Shown in pieces: positions 11,813-20,658 of a DNA stretch of 64,000 nt (position 1 is the first letter of the stretch; every line of letters starts with the position of its first letter). The stretch comes from Acidovorax sp. YS12. Lineage in GTDB: Bacteria > Pseudomonadota > Gammaproteobacteria > Burkholderiales > Burkholderiaceae_C. Where the stretch lies: NCBI GenBank assembly GCA_021496925.1, contig CP053915.1, positions 868,001 through 932,000 on the forward strand, in the 5' to 3' direction. The notes under the pieces are model-generated. The model was given only the letters and a program-made list of their open reading frames with translations, had not been told where the DNA came from and made no database searches. The position numbers were made by a program, and so were the translations under genes.

Positions 11813-13303
11813 ATGACCACATCCGCCTCTCCCCTCGCCCTCCTGGCCGATCCCGGCCTGCTCAAGACCGACGCGCTCATCGACGGCCAATGGGTCGCCG
11901 GCACCAGCCGCTTCGACGTGCACGACCCCGCCACCGGCGCCAGGCTGGCCGACGTGGCCAACCTGGGCGCCCAGGATGCGAAGGCCGCCATCGCCGCCGC
12001 CAACGCCGCATGGCCGGCCTGGCGCGCCAAGACCGTCAAGGAGCGCAGCGCCATCCTGCGCAGGTGGTACGACCTGCTCATGGCGAACCAGGACGACCTG
12101 GGCCGCCTCATGACCGCCGAGCAGGGCAAGCCCCTGCCCGAAGCCAAGGGCGAGGTGGCCTACGGCGCCAGCTTCGTCGAATGGTTCGCCGAGCAGGCCA
12201 AGCGCATCGACGGGGAAACGCTGCCCAGCTTCGACAACAACAAGCGCCTGCTGGTACTGCAGCAGCCCATCGGCGTGTGCGCGGCCATCACGCCGTGGAA
12301 CTTTCCCCTGGCCATGATCACCCGCAAGGTGGCGCCCGCGCTGGCGGCGGGCTGCCCGGTGGTCATCAAGCCCGCCGAGCTGACCCCGCTCACCGCCCTG
12401 GCCGCCGCCGAGCTGGCGCAGCGCGCCGGCATGCCGCCCGGGGTGCTCAACGTCGTCACGGCCGACAGCGCGCAGTCCGTGGCAGTCGGCAAGGAACTGT
12501 GCGCCAGCGACGTGGTGCGCCACCTGTCGTTCACCGGCTCCACCGAGGTCGGCCGCATCCTGATGGCGCAGTGTGCGCCGACGGTGAAGAAGCTCTCGCT
12601 GGAGCTGGGCGGCAATGCCCCGTTCATCGTGTTCGACGACGCCGACCTCGACAGCGCCGTGGAAGGCGCCTTCGCCAGCAAGTACCGCAACGCGGGCCAG
12701 ACCTGCGTGTGCTCGAACCGCTTCTACGTGCAGGCGGGCGTGTACGAGGAATTCGTGGCCCGCTTCGCCGCCAAGGTGCGCACCGCCAAGGTGGGCAACG
12801 GCTTCGAGCCCGGCGTGAACCAGGGCCCGCTGATCGAGGAAGCGGCGCTGGACAAGGTGCAACGCCACCTCGACGACGCCCTGGCCAAGGGCGGCCGCGT
12901 GGTGGCGGGCGGCCAGCGCCTGCCCGGCCTGGGCAGCGGCCAGTTCTTCGAGCCCACCGTGGTGGCCGATGCCACGCCCGCCATGCTGTGCGCGCGCGAG
13001 GAAACCTTCGGCCCGTTCGCGCCCATCTTCCGCTTCGAGACCGAGCAGGAGGCGGTGGACGCGGCCAACGCCACCGAATTCGGCCTCGCCAGCTACTTCT
13101 ACAGCCGCGACATCGGGCGCATCTTCCGCGTGGGCGAAGCGCTGGAATACGGCATGGTGGGCGTGAACACCGGCATCATTTCCACCGAACACGTGCCCTT
13201 CGGCGGCGTCAAGCAATCGGGCCTCGGGCGCGAGGGCTCGCGCCACGGCATCACGGAGTACCTGGAGACCAAGTACCTGTGCGTGGGCGACATCGAAAAA
13301 TAA
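11813..13303 (+). CDS. gabD: NAD(P)+-dependent succinate-semialdehyde dehydrogenase
   Basis: Oxidises succinate semialdehyde, the GabT product, to succinate for the TCA cycle. The 496-residue aldehyde dehydrogenase shows the Rossmann region FTGSTEVGRIL, the general-base glutamate in LELGGNAPFIVF, and the catalytic cysteine in GQTCVCSNRF (Cys298). The C-terminal KQSGLGREGSRHG motif is typical of GabD. It lies 86 bp after the transporter genes on the same strand, closing the GABA pathway. Function is well supported by both family and context; cofactor preference is not decided here. Confidence 0.93.
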   Translation: MTTSASPLALLADPGLLKTDALIDGQWVAGTSRFDVHDPATGARLADVANLGAQDAKAAIAAANAAWPAWRAKTVKERSAILRRWYDLLMANQDDLGRLMTAEQGKPLPEAKGEVAYGASFVEWFAEQAKRIDGETLPSFDNNKRLLVLQQPIGVCAAITPWNFPLAMITRKVAPALAAGCPVVIKPAELTPLTALAAAELAQRAGMPPGVLNVVTADSAQSVAVGKELCASDVVRHLSFTGSTEVGRILMAQCAPTVKKLSLELGGNAPFIVFDDADLDSAVEGAFASKYRNAGQTCVCSNRFYVQAGVYEEFVARFAAKVRTAKVGNGFEPGVNQGPLIEEAALDKVQRHLDDALAKGGRVVAGGQRLPGLGSGQFFEPTVVADATPAMLCAREETFGPFAPIFRFETEQEAVDAANATEFGLASYFYSRDIGRIFRVGEALEYGMVGVNTGIISTEHVPFGGVKQSGLGREGSRHGITEYLETKYLCVGDIEK

Positions 13304-13315
13304 CCCTGCACCGAG

Positions 13316-13346
13316 GAAAAACGCCACAGGCCAATGCTGGTGGCGT
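13316..13346 (-). terminator. Rho-independent terminator of the aromatic cluster
   Basis: A 7-bp stem ACGCCAC (13321-13327)/GTGGCGT (13340-13346) is followed on the minus strand by a run of T residues. It lies 10 bp beyond the stop of the outer-membrane protein gene. Confidence 0.65.
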
Positions 13347-13356
13347 CAGGACGCGC

Positions 13357-14457
13357 TCAAAACACCTTGATCACCCGCAACTGGGTGAAGGTGCCCGACT
13401 TGGCGTTGCGCGAGTCGAAGGTTTTCATCACCTGGGCCGTGACGGCTGCGTCCAGCCCCGGGATCTTCGTCGTGAAGAAGACGCCGGCATTGGAACTGCG
13501 GAACCGGCTGGTGCCCCATGCGTTTCCGCTGTCGTCCTGGTACTGCTGCACCAGCACCGTGTGCACGCCAATGGCCCCCACAGGGGTCTTGTAGGCCAGC
13601 GCCCCTTCCAGACCGGCCCAGTTGCCGCTGCGCAGATCGTTGTCCTTGTTCCTCGTATTCCAGCCCAGCGTGATCTTGGCGGCACCGGCGAAATCTGGCG
13701 TAAAGAGATAGCCCACCTGCACTGCCGGGCGCAACGTATAGAAATTGCCGTAACCAATGTCCGGCCCGTCGCTGGCGCTGTACCGTCCGGTCGGAAGAAC
13801 CAGCGAAACGCCGGCCAGTACCCGCAGCCTGTCATCGGTATATTGCCAGCCGCCCAGCAGTTCGATATCTCCGAGGCCGGACACTTCGCCGCTTTGGGCA
13901 GCCGCCTGCGCAGCAAGCCTTCCTTGGTAGGATGCGTTGAACTGGTTCTGCACCGCGGCCTGCGTCGACGCCGGGACGGCGGGGTTCCATTGGAGCGCGG
14001 GCGTCGCTGCGTTGGCCCCGAAGTTCTGCGTCTTCACGCCGTAGGGGACATTGATGCCCAGCGCGAGGCGCCCGCCGGCATAGCGGTCGGTGGTGACGTA
14101 GCCGATGGCCAGGTTGTAGACCTTGAACGTTCCATGAACGTCCACCTCGGCCGTGTTCGCCCCGTAGGTCGGATAGAGCGCGCTGGGGGCCGGGGCCGGC
14201 AAAGGCACCGTGCCGCCAGGCACCGGGCTCTTGAGCGTGTTGCCGTCGTTGCCCGTGATCTTGTTCACATTGATGTAAGTCATCGCGACGCCCATGGCCA
14301 GGCCAGACTGGTCTGGCGGGGCGAACACCTCGCCGCCCAGGCTGCCGGCAATGTTGTACCGGACCTGGAAATCTTCAGCCGCATGGGCAGTGCCGCCGAG
14401 CAGGCCCAGCAGGCCGAACGAGGCGATGGCGGAGGTTTTGGTGATGGGAAATGGCAT
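13357..14457 (-). CDS. Outer-membrane transporter of the phenol MetA/SphA-like family
   Basis: A 366-residue protein with a signal peptide (residues 1-26, ending GGTAHA before AEDF) and a body of alternating aromatic and polar strands typical of an outer-membrane beta-barrel. It resembles the family annotated 'phenol degradation protein meta' (PF13557), found in aromatic catabolic clusters and thought to help hydrophobic substrates cross the outer membrane. AAAGGAGAC precedes the start at 14457, deciding it over the upstream ATG at 14514. It is last in the meta-cleavage cluster, 178 bp after the hydratase. Assignment rests on pattern and context. Confidence 0.8.
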   Translation of the reverse strand: MPFPITKTSAIASFGLLGLLGGTAHAAEDFQVRYNIAGSLGGEVFAPPDQSGLAMGVAMTYINVNKITGNDGNTLKSPVPGGTVPLPAPAPSALYPTYGANTAEVDVHGTFKVYNLAIGYVTTDRYAGGRLALGINVPYGVKTQNFGANAATPALQWNPAVPASTQAAVQNQFNASYQGRLAAQAAAQSGEVSGLGDIELLGGWQYTDDRLRVLAGVSLVLPTGRYSASDGPDIGYGNFYTLRPAVQVGYLFTPDFAGAAKITLGWNTRNKDNDLRSGNWAGLEGALAYKTPVGAIGVHTVLVQQYQDDSGNAWGTSRFRSSNAGVFFTTKIPGLDAAVTAQVMKTFDSRNAKSGTFTQLRVIKVF

Positions 14458-14635
14458 GGTTGTCTCCTTTTTGGGGTTTGCCGATGGTTTCGCGTGAGAA
14501 CTGTGCAGAGGCACCCCTCGGACCTGGCACGAGGCTCCGATGTCAAAGGGACGAGGGGGTAGCGCCTGCCGATTCAGTCGGGGGGGACTGGCAGGGGGTA
14601 ATACGTCATGGAGAGCACGTGGCGATCGGAATCGC

Positions 14636-15421
14636 TCAGGCCATGCGGCAGGCCACCCGGCCCAGCGCCGCGATGCGCGCTTCGATCACATCGCCGGCCT
14701 GAACCGGCACCATCGGACCGAGTGCGCCGGAGAGAATCACCTCGCCGGCTTTCAGCCCCTGCCCCTGGGCCGCCATCGTGCGGGCCAGCCAATACGCGGC
14801 GCGCAGGGGATGACCGAGACAAGCGGCGCCGGTGCCCACGGATACCGGCTCGCCGCCACGCGCCATCGCCATGCCCAGGTCGCCCAAGGGCAGCGCGCCA
14901 ATAGCCACCGGCTGATCGCCCAGGACGTACAGGCCCGACGAAGCGTTGTCGGCCACGGTGTCAAAGAGCGTGATCTTCCAGTCGGTGATCGCGCTGTCGA
15001 CGATCTCCAGCGCGGGCAGTGCATAGGCCAAGCCATTGAGGAATTCCGCATAGGTCGGCGCCTCGCCATCGATGTCGCGCGCGACCACGAACGCCACCTC
15101 GGCCTCGATCTTCGGCTGGATCAGGCGTTCGCAGGGAATCTCGGCGCCATCGAGAAATTCCATGTCATCGAACAGCACGCCGAAGTCCGGCTGATCGACG
15201 CCGAGTTGCTGCTGCACAGCCTTGGCCGTGAGGCCGATCTTCTTCCCGACGATGCGGCGGCCTTCGGCCACCCGCGCGGCCGTGTTGAGTTCGGCGACCC
15301 GATAGGCATCGGCCAGGCTGGAAAGCCCGAAGGCGGCCGACACGGGCGGCACGGGGATTCGTTGCAGCCGTGCCTGGCGCAGGGCCGAGGCAGCGGCCGT
15401 GACGGCATCGGTTGGATTCAT
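14636..15421 (-). CDS. 2-hydroxypenta-2,4-dienoate hydratase (MhpD/DmpE family)
   Basis: A 261-residue hydratase of the fumarylacetoacetate-hydrolase-like fold. It adds water to 2-hydroxypenta-2,4-dienoate to form 4-hydroxy-2-oxovalerate in meta-cleavage pathways. Family motifs include GKKIGLTAKAVQQQLGV near residue 65, the metal-binding KIEAEVAFV, and GHPLRAAYWLA near the C-terminus. The start at 15421 (MNPTDAV) overlaps the preceding stop as ATGA. The aldolase and acetaldehyde dehydrogenase needed for the next steps are not in the window. Confidence 0.92.
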   Translation of the reverse strand: MNPTDAVTAAASALRQARLQRIPVPPVSAAFGLSSLADAYRVAELNTAARVAEGRRIVGKKIGLTAKAVQQQLGVDQPDFGVLFDDMEFLDGAEIPCERLIQPKIEAEVAFVVARDIDGEAPTYAEFLNGLAYALPALEIVDSAITDWKITLFDTVADNASSGLYVLGDQPVAIGALPLGDLGMAMARGGEPVSVGTGAACLGHPLRAAYWLARTMAAQGQGLKAGEVILSGALGPMVPVQAGDVIEARIAALGRVACRMA

Positions 15422-15600
15422 GCGGACTCCAGGGTTTGCAAAGGGGCGCCATGGCCGTGGCGCATGGGCTGTCCGGTTGTCGCAGGCTCGCGTTCCAACA
15501 CCAGGACGTTCACGCCCTGCTGGCCCAGGGTATGCGCCAGCACGAGCCCCGTGGGGCCGAGCCCGGCGATGACGACGTCGTGCTCGATGGCGGCGGTCAT
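15418..15600 (-). pseudogene. Truncated flavin aromatic hydroxylase (MhpA-like N-terminus)
   Basis: Only 60 codons. The first ~38 residues are a clear FAD-binding Rossmann start (VVIAGLGPTGLVLAHTLGQ, then VNVLVLERE) as in 3-(3-hydroxyphenyl)propionate-type hydroxylases, which are normally ~550 residues. The remaining ~22 residues match nothing I recognise and end at a stop that still overlaps the hydratase ATG. An internal deletion of most of a monooxygenase gene would explain this while leaving translational coupling intact. A full-length monooxygenase lies two genes upstream. It is unlikely to be an active enzyme. Confidence 0.8.
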
Positions 15601-16592
15601 GCCGCACCTCCCACCTGGTGCTCGCGCCGGGTCAGCGAGAGCAGGCCACGGCCGAACTGCCGGGCTTTCAGGCCCGCGGTCAGGTTTTCCGGGAAATGGC
15701 CCCACAGGCTGATGCCCTGGTAGGCCCCAGGCTGCCAGGCGGGCTCGTCTTCCTCGCTCACGGTGAGCGGATTCCAGCCCAGCTCGATCTCGAAATCCGA
15801 CGGGGACTGCACGTAGAAGGACAGCTCCTTGTCGTTGGGATGCTGGCCGATGGCGCTGGCGATCGGATAGCCCAGCGCCCGGCACTGGCGGTAGCCCTGC
15901 ACCACGTCGTCGAACGAGGCCGCCTGCAGGTTGAGATGGTGGATGCTCGTGCGCAGCGGATCAAGGCGCAGGCCGCGCGTCGAGGCGATCGCGATCGAAT
16001 GGTGGCGCTCGTTGAGCCGCAGGAAGGCGAAGTCCATGGTCACGCCGTTCAGCCGGTCCTCGATGCGGTCGGAGAGGCGCGCATCGAAGGTTCTGGCCCA
16101 GAAGTGTTCCATCGCCTCGGGCTCGCGGCTGGTGATGGCCATGTGGCCGAGCCCGGACGCGCCCGTGACGAAACCGCTGGCGCGCATGCGCAAAGGCGCA
16201 TCGGTCCGCTGGACGCAGGCCTCGGTGAACAGTTCGATGAACGTGCCCTTGGGCCCCTGGCAGCGCCAGCCCTCGTCGATTCCCCGCAGCGCGGCCTCGG
16301 GGCCGGACAGCCGAACGGGGGCCGGGCCCAGGGCGCGCAGGCGTGCCAGGGCCAGGCAGAGCGCATCGCAGTCGTCCATCTGCCAGCCCGTCGCCACCAC
16401 GTCCTCGGCCGGGCCAGGGCGCACGACGATGCGGCGCTGGCGGTCGTCAACGCGCAGGGCCAAGGTGCCGTCGCTGGCGGCTTCCGCGTGAAGCCCCAGG
16501 CCTTGCGTGGCGAAGCGCTGCCATGCATCGAGCCGGCGCGACGCGATGAGCACGTAGCCAAGCCGCATGCGGCCGAAAAGGCTGCTGGTCAT
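15597..16592 (-). CDS. Extradiol (type I, vicinal-oxygen-chelate) ring-cleavage dioxygenase
   Basis: A 331-residue two-domain VOC dioxygenase that opens a catechol-type ring next to the hydroxyls using Fe(II) and O2. The metal ligands expected for the BphC type are visible: His150 (GLGHMAITS), a His at 218/219 (SIHHLNLQA) and Glu270 (FEIELGW), close to His146/His210/Glu260 of BphC. The N-terminal half is the degenerate repeat. Genes on both sides overlap by 4 bp (ATGA), so it is in a tight operon with the hydroxylase and hydrolase. The catechol substrate is unknown. Confidence 0.88.
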   Translation of the reverse strand: MTSSLFGRMRLGYVLIASRRLDAWQRFATQGLGLHAEAASDGTLALRVDDRQRRIVVRPGPAEDVVATGWQMDDCDALCLALARLRALGPAPVRLSGPEAALRGIDEGWRCQGPKGTFIELFTEACVQRTDAPLRMRASGFVTGASGLGHMAITSREPEAMEHFWARTFDARLSDRIEDRLNGVTMDFAFLRLNERHHSIAIASTRGLRLDPLRTSIHHLNLQAASFDDVVQGYRQCRALGYPIASAIGQHPNDKELSFYVQSPSDFEIELGWNPLTVSEEDEPAWQPGAYQGISLWGHFPENLTAGLKARQFGRGLLSLTRREHQVGGAA

Positions 16593-18289
16593 GCCGCGCT
16601 CTTCTCTTGGGGCTGCGGTTCGCGGGCGGTGGTGCCGGCGGCACGCCCGCAGAGCTTGGCGATCAGGTCCGAAGGCAAGGCCGGGATGGCGTTGCCGCGC
16701 CAGACGACGTGCTGGTCGCGCCGAACGATGAGCAGGGCGTGCTTGAAAGCCGGGTCGCCGCGGCGCGCCGGTACGTCCAGCAGCGCCAGCGGCATGCAGG
16801 CATTACGCGCCGCAGCCAGCAGGGGTTCGACCGCCACGGCCGGGTCGAAGCGCAGCAGCGTGTAGGCCGTCCCCAAGTGGTCGTACACCGAGTCGTCCGG
16901 TGCCAGCCAGAAATGCGGCATCCGGCAGCCGGGGACGGTCGAAGGCGTCATGCTGCCCATGGTGTACGGCGGTGCCTTCTCGCCGTCGTAGGCGATGACG
17001 GGGGAGCCTTCGTAGTAGTAGCCGAAGTTCAGCCCTTCGGGCGCGAACTGGGGCACGTTGAGCTTGTGCAGCTTGGCGCCGATCACCTTGCGCATTGCGA
17101 TGCCCGCCGGATTGAAGCGCGATGCCAGGCTTGGCGGCACCGCGTTCTCCGCCATCACGTCCACCGTGTCCAGCATGCTTTGCATGGCCAGCCGCGAGAC
17201 CTGCTCGGTGATGGGATGCCGCTCGGCCTCGTAGGCATCGAGCATGGCCGGGTCGGCCCAGCCTTCGAGCACGTTCGCCACCAGCCAGGCGATGTTCATG
17301 CCGTCCGCGATGCCTGCGTTCATGCCGTAGCCTGCAAAGGGCACCCACAGGTGCGCCGCATCGCCGGCCAGGAAGACGCGGCCATCCCGCAGGCGCGAGG
17401 CCACCATCCGGCGGCCGATCCAGTCCTCGTGGCTCAGGACTTCGTAGCGGAAATCCTCCGGCACGCCCAGCAGGTCGCGGATCGAGCCGTGCAGGTCCAG
17501 CGCGTCGAAGTCGCTCGCGCCCGAAGGCACCTGGCGGTGCAGCAGCCAGGTGTCGGCACCGTCGATGGCGACGGCGACGCCGCGCACCTTGTGGTTGGCG
17601 ATCCAGGTCATCCAGGCCGGCCTGCGGCCATCGAACAAGGCCTTGAGGCCCGGGGCGCGCACGAGGGTCGAGCGCATGCGGGCCAGTTCCGCATCGCCCT
17701 GAAGCCGCACGCCCATCGCATGCCGGATCGCGCTGCGGCCGCCATCGGCGCCGATCAGATACTGGGCGGTCAGCGTCCGGGTTGCGCCTGTGCTGTCCTT
17801 CACCTGCACGCGGATCTGCCCGGCGTCCTGCTCGTAGCCCAGCACCTCGGTGTCATGCAGAACGGTGATGCCCGGCGTGGCATGCATGCGGCGGGCAAGG
17901 ATCGGGTTGAGGTAGAGCTGGCTTACGCGCACGAAGGGCTCGGGGGTTCTCCAGCCCGTGTCGGGAAAGCCCTTCGGGAAGGGGTCGGGCCTGCGCTCGG
18001 CGCGTGACGGCAGGCCGATGCGCGTGAACTCCGGGCCGGCCACGCTGGAGGCGTAGACCACGTCGGTCGGAAAATCGTCAGGCAGTCCCGCACCCCGCAC
18101 CTGCTGCGCGATGCCGAAGCCGCGCAGCGTTTCCATCGTGCGCGAGGCCACCGTGTTGCACTTGGCGTCGGCGGGCCGGTCGGCGGAACCCGCTTCCACG
18201 ACCACGACGCCGATACCGCGGCTTGCCGCCGCGATGGCGGCACACATGCCGACCGGGCCGGCTCCGGCAATCAACAGGGGTGCGTTCAT
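16589..18289 (-). CDS. FAD-dependent aromatic ring monooxygenase (PheA/TfdB-like)
   Basis: A 566-residue class A flavoprotein hydroxylase predicted to convert a phenolic compound to a catechol with NAD(P)H and O2. The dinucleotide fold is at the N-terminus (LIAGAGPVGMCAA), the DG motif is LIGADGGRSAIRH, and the GD motif is VFLAGDAAHLWVPF followed by GYGMNAGIADG. A thioredoxin-like C-terminal domain follows. The start at 18289 overlaps the hydrolase stop by 4 bp. It presumably generates the dioxygenase substrate. The exact substrate cannot be read from the sequence. Confidence 0.88.
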   Translation of the reverse strand: MNAPLLIAGAGPVGMCAAIAAASRGIGVVVVEAGSADRPADAKCNTVASRTMETLRGFGIAQQVRGAGLPDDFPTDVVYASSVAGPEFTRIGLPSRAERRPDPFPKGFPDTGWRTPEPFVRVSQLYLNPILARRMHATPGITVLHDTEVLGYEQDAGQIRVQVKDSTGATRTLTAQYLIGADGGRSAIRHAMGVRLQGDAELARMRSTLVRAPGLKALFDGRRPAWMTWIANHKVRGVAVAIDGADTWLLHRQVPSGASDFDALDLHGSIRDLLGVPEDFRYEVLSHEDWIGRRMVASRLRDGRVFLAGDAAHLWVPFAGYGMNAGIADGMNIAWLVANVLEGWADPAMLDAYEAERHPITEQVSRLAMQSMLDTVDVMAENAVPPSLASRFNPAGIAMRKVIGAKLHKLNVPQFAPEGLNFGYYYEGSPVIAYDGEKAPPYTMGSMTPSTVPGCRMPHFWLAPDDSVYDHLGTAYTLLRFDPAVAVEPLLAAARNACMPLALLDVPARRGDPAFKHALLIVRRDQHVVWRGNAIPALPSDLIAKLCGRAAGTTAREPQPQEKSAA

Positions 18290-19167
18290 GCTTTTTCTCC
18301 TGCGTCGAGATGCTTGCGGGCGAAGGCGACGACAGCCGCATTGAATTCCGCGGACCGCTCCCACTGCACCCAGTGCCCGGTCCGGCTGAAGAGGTAGACG
18401 TCGCAATGGGGCATGCGGCGCTGCAGCGACTGCGCCCCGCTGGGCCGGTTGACCAGGTCCTCGGTGCCCCAGAGCACCAGGGTGGGCGTCTGCAGAGAGG
18501 ACAGCCGGGGGTCGCGCGTGAAGTCGATCAGCTTGAACTTCGGCAGGCCCTTGGGCCGCACCAGTGGCGGCTTGGCCACGACGGCCGGGTCCATGCTGGC
18601 CTGGAAGCGGGCCTCGATGACGCTGTCGGGAATCCCGCTGCCGTCATGGACGAGGTAATTGCGGATGAAGACGCGCAGCTTCTCCTTGCTGGGACCTTCG
18701 CCCGCGTAGTAATCGAGCAGGAGCTTGAGCCCCTTGGTCGGCAGGCTGCGGGTGGTGTCCACGCCGCCGGGGCCCATCAGCACCAGTCCGGCGATCCGCT
18801 GCGGGTGATCGAGCGCCATGCGCAGCGCGCAGGCGCCGCCCAGGGAATTGCCCACCACGCAGGTGCGCCGGATCTTCAGATGGTCCAGCAAGGCCAGCAT
18901 CGCCTTGGCGCAGTCGCCGAAAGGATCGGCACGGTCCAGCCCTTTCGTCGAGCCGCCGTAGCCCGGCATGTCCGGCACGATGACGCGGAAGTGGCGCGCC
19001 AGCTCGGCGATGTTGCGCTCGTAGTTGGGCACACCCGAGGCGCCCGGGCCGCCGCCGTGCAGCAGCACCAAGGGCTTGCCCGCGCCGGCTTCGGCGAAGT
19101 GGATGTCCTTGCCCGCGATGCGGACGGTCTGGGTCTTGAGGTCGGTCGAGGGAGGGCTGGCACTCAT
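18286..19167 (-). CDS. Meta-cleavage product C-C hydrolase (alpha/beta fold, MhpC/BphD-like)
   Basis: A 293-residue hydrolase that cleaves the ring-opened dienone to 2-hydroxypentadienoate plus a carboxylic acid. The nucleophile Ser108 is in VVGNSLGGACA, the acid in LWGTEDLVNRP and the base in RTGHWVQWE. The oxyanion loop HGGGPGASG is typical of the MhpC/BphD group. It is first in the catabolic operon. I chose 19167 (MSASPPST) over a start at 19197, which lies inside the operator palindrome; neither has a strong ribosome site. It is divergent from the TetR gene at 19282. Confidence 0.9.
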   Translation of the reverse strand: MSASPPSTDLKTQTVRIAGKDIHFAEAGAGKPLVLLHGGGPGASGVPNYERNIAELARHFRVIVPDMPGYGGSTKGLDRADPFGDCAKAMLALLDHLKIRRTCVVGNSLGGACALRMALDHPQRIAGLVLMGPGGVDTTRSLPTKGLKLLLDYYAGEGPSKEKLRVFIRNYLVHDGSGIPDSVIEARFQASMDPAVVAKPPLVRPKGLPKFKLIDFTRDPRLSSLQTPTLVLWGTEDLVNRPSGAQSLQRRMPHCDVYLFSRTGHWVQWERSAEFNAAVVAFARKHLDAGEKA

Positions 19168-19188
19168 GGAAGGTTGGTGATGTCTTGA

Positions 19189-19224
19189 TGTTCTCATAAT
19201 GAGATATGTCTCATTATGAGAACA
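19189..19224. promoter_or_regulatory. Double-palindrome operator between hydrolase operon and TetR gene
   Basis: A perfect inverted repeat: 16-bp arms 19189-19204 and 19209-19224 around TATG. Each arm itself contains the smaller palindrome CTCATAATGAG (or CTCATTATGAG), so two symmetric sites lie side by side. Its position between divergent genes and its form are typical of a TetR-family operator, probably bound by the regulator at 19282. Confidence 0.8.
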
Positions 19225-19281
19225 TTGTCGTTTTCACCTAGACTCCTGCTTTTCTTTCTCTTGAGCCTTTCATCCCTACCT

Positions 19282-19968
19282 ATGTCCAAGATGCCGAACG
19301 CCGACCATCGAACCCGGGTTGCCGCAGAGCGGCGGGAACGGATGCAGGCGCGGCTCGTCGAATGCGCCCTGGCCGTGTTTGCCGAAAAAGGCGTTGGCGC
19401 AAGCGTCATCCAGGACGTCATCGCCACCGCGGAAGTTTCACAAGGGACCTTCTACAACTACTTCAGGACCAATGACGAACTGCTGGCCGCCGTCGTGCAG
19501 GAACTGAGCAACGAACTGCTGGAAGGCATCGAGGGCGCGGTGAGCCGCCACGAGGATCCCGCCGCCCGCATCGCCCATGGCGTGCGGCTCTACCTCTACC
19601 GCGCAAGGGACTTTCCCTTGTTCGCGCGCTTCGTCGTGAGCGCCGCATTCCACCTGGCGAGCCCGAACAACCTCATCTATGAGTACCTGCCGCCCCACCT
19701 CGAAGCTGGCTTCGCCTCCGGCCGTTTCGTGAGGATCCCTGTCGAGGTGGCCCTCGATCTGGTCAGCGGCTTCGCGCTGGCGGCCATCGTCCGCTTGACG
19801 ACCGGCGAGGTCGGCGGCGACTATCCGGAACAGGTGGTGTTGACACTGCTGCGTGCGCTCGGATTCGACGAGCAGAAAGCCCGCAACGTTGCGTTCGCGC
19901 CATTGGAACCCCTGCCCGTACCACCAATTTCGCTGATCTCCCGCGCTACGGCGCGACTCGATGCCTAG
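19282..19968 (+). CDS. TetR/AcrR-family regulator of the aromatic operon
   Basis: A 228-residue regulator. The N-terminal helix-turn-helix is clear (ALAVFAEKGVGASVIQDVI, then VSQGTFYNYFRTNDELL), and the C-terminal helical part is a ligand-binding and dimerisation domain. I chose the ATG at 19282 (MSKMPNADH) because the 22 residues gained from the upstream start at 19216 would begin inside the operator palindrome. The gene is divergent from the meta-cleavage operon, and the double palindrome lies between them. It most likely represses that operon and itself until an aromatic intermediate binds; this is inference. Confidence 0.88.
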   Translation: MSKMPNADHRTRVAAERRERMQARLVECALAVFAEKGVGASVIQDVIATAEVSQGTFYNYFRTNDELLAAVVQELSNELLEGIEGAVSRHEDPAARIAHGVRLYLYRARDFPLFARFVVSAAFHLASPNNLIYEYLPPHLEAGFASGRFVRIPVEVALDLVSGFALAAIVRLTTGEVGGDYPEQVVLTLLRALGFDEQKARNVAFAPLEPLPVPPISLISRATARLDA

Positions 19969-19997
19969 AGCGGAAACGATGCCTGTTGAACAAGCGG

Positions 19998-20624
19998 CTA
20001 TGCCGCTTGTGTCGTGGACGGCCTCGATGCCGGTAGAGAGGCGCTGGCCAGTGCACGGGCTTCCGCACGAGACACGCCCAGTGAAACGAGCACCAGTTCG
20101 GCGGTGTCCGAACCCGCGTCGCGCCAGGTCTTGAAACCTTCCAGCACGACAAAGATCGCGCCCAATACCGAGCCCCCCAGCAAGCCGATGACGGAAGCGA
20201 GCTGCTCGGGCTGGAAGTGATACCTCCCGGTCTGCAGTCCCTCCATCAAGTCCAAGGCTGGCTGTCCCTTCCAAATCTGCTGCAGTGACGCGTTGCTGCA
20301 ACCAAAGTGGGTCAGGAATCGCCCCCAGTGGGGCTCTTCGTGCGCCCGCCGGATGTAGAGCCGAATGCCGTTCGCCAGCCGCTGCGCGGGATCGGTAATT
20401 CCATCGAAGCCCGCCACAATCCGGTCATTCATCTCCTCGGCGAACTGCGCGGCGACCTCATCGAACAACCGGGCGGGATCGCTGAGATTGTTGTATACAG
20501 TGCCTCGGGCCACGCCTGCAGCATGGGCGAGTTCCCGCACGTTCACCTGGGTCACGCCCCGCTCGGCAAATAGCTTCAGCGCCGCAGCGTGAAGACGTTG
20601 CTGGGCTGCAGTCAGTGTTGTCAC
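19998..20624 (-). CDS. TetR/AcrR-family repressor, last gene of the efflux operon
   Basis: A 208-residue protein with a TetR helix-turn-helix (LFAERGVTQVNVRELAHAA, then ARGTVYNNLSDPARLFDEV). I chose the GTG at 20624 because GGAG lies 6 bases ahead of it and the conserved domain begins there; the frame is open to 20756 but only in sequence that overlaps the preceding gene. It follows the NodT-type gene in the same direction, so it belongs to the efflux operon. It is the natural candidate to bind the 24-bp palindrome upstream of the operon at 27042. Confidence 0.85.
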   Translation of the reverse strand: MTTLTAAQQRLHAAALKLFAERGVTQVNVRELAHAAGVARGTVYNNLSDPARLFDEVAAQFAEEMNDRIVAGFDGITDPAQRLANGIRLYIRRAHEEPHWGRFLTHFGCSNASLQQIWKGQPALDLMEGLQTGRYHFQPEQLASVIGLLGGSVLGAIFVVLEGFKTWRDAGSDTAELVLVSLGVSRAEARALASASLPASRPSTTQAA

Positions 20625-20658
20625 ACGAATCGCTCCAATTTTCAAAATACGCTTGCAG

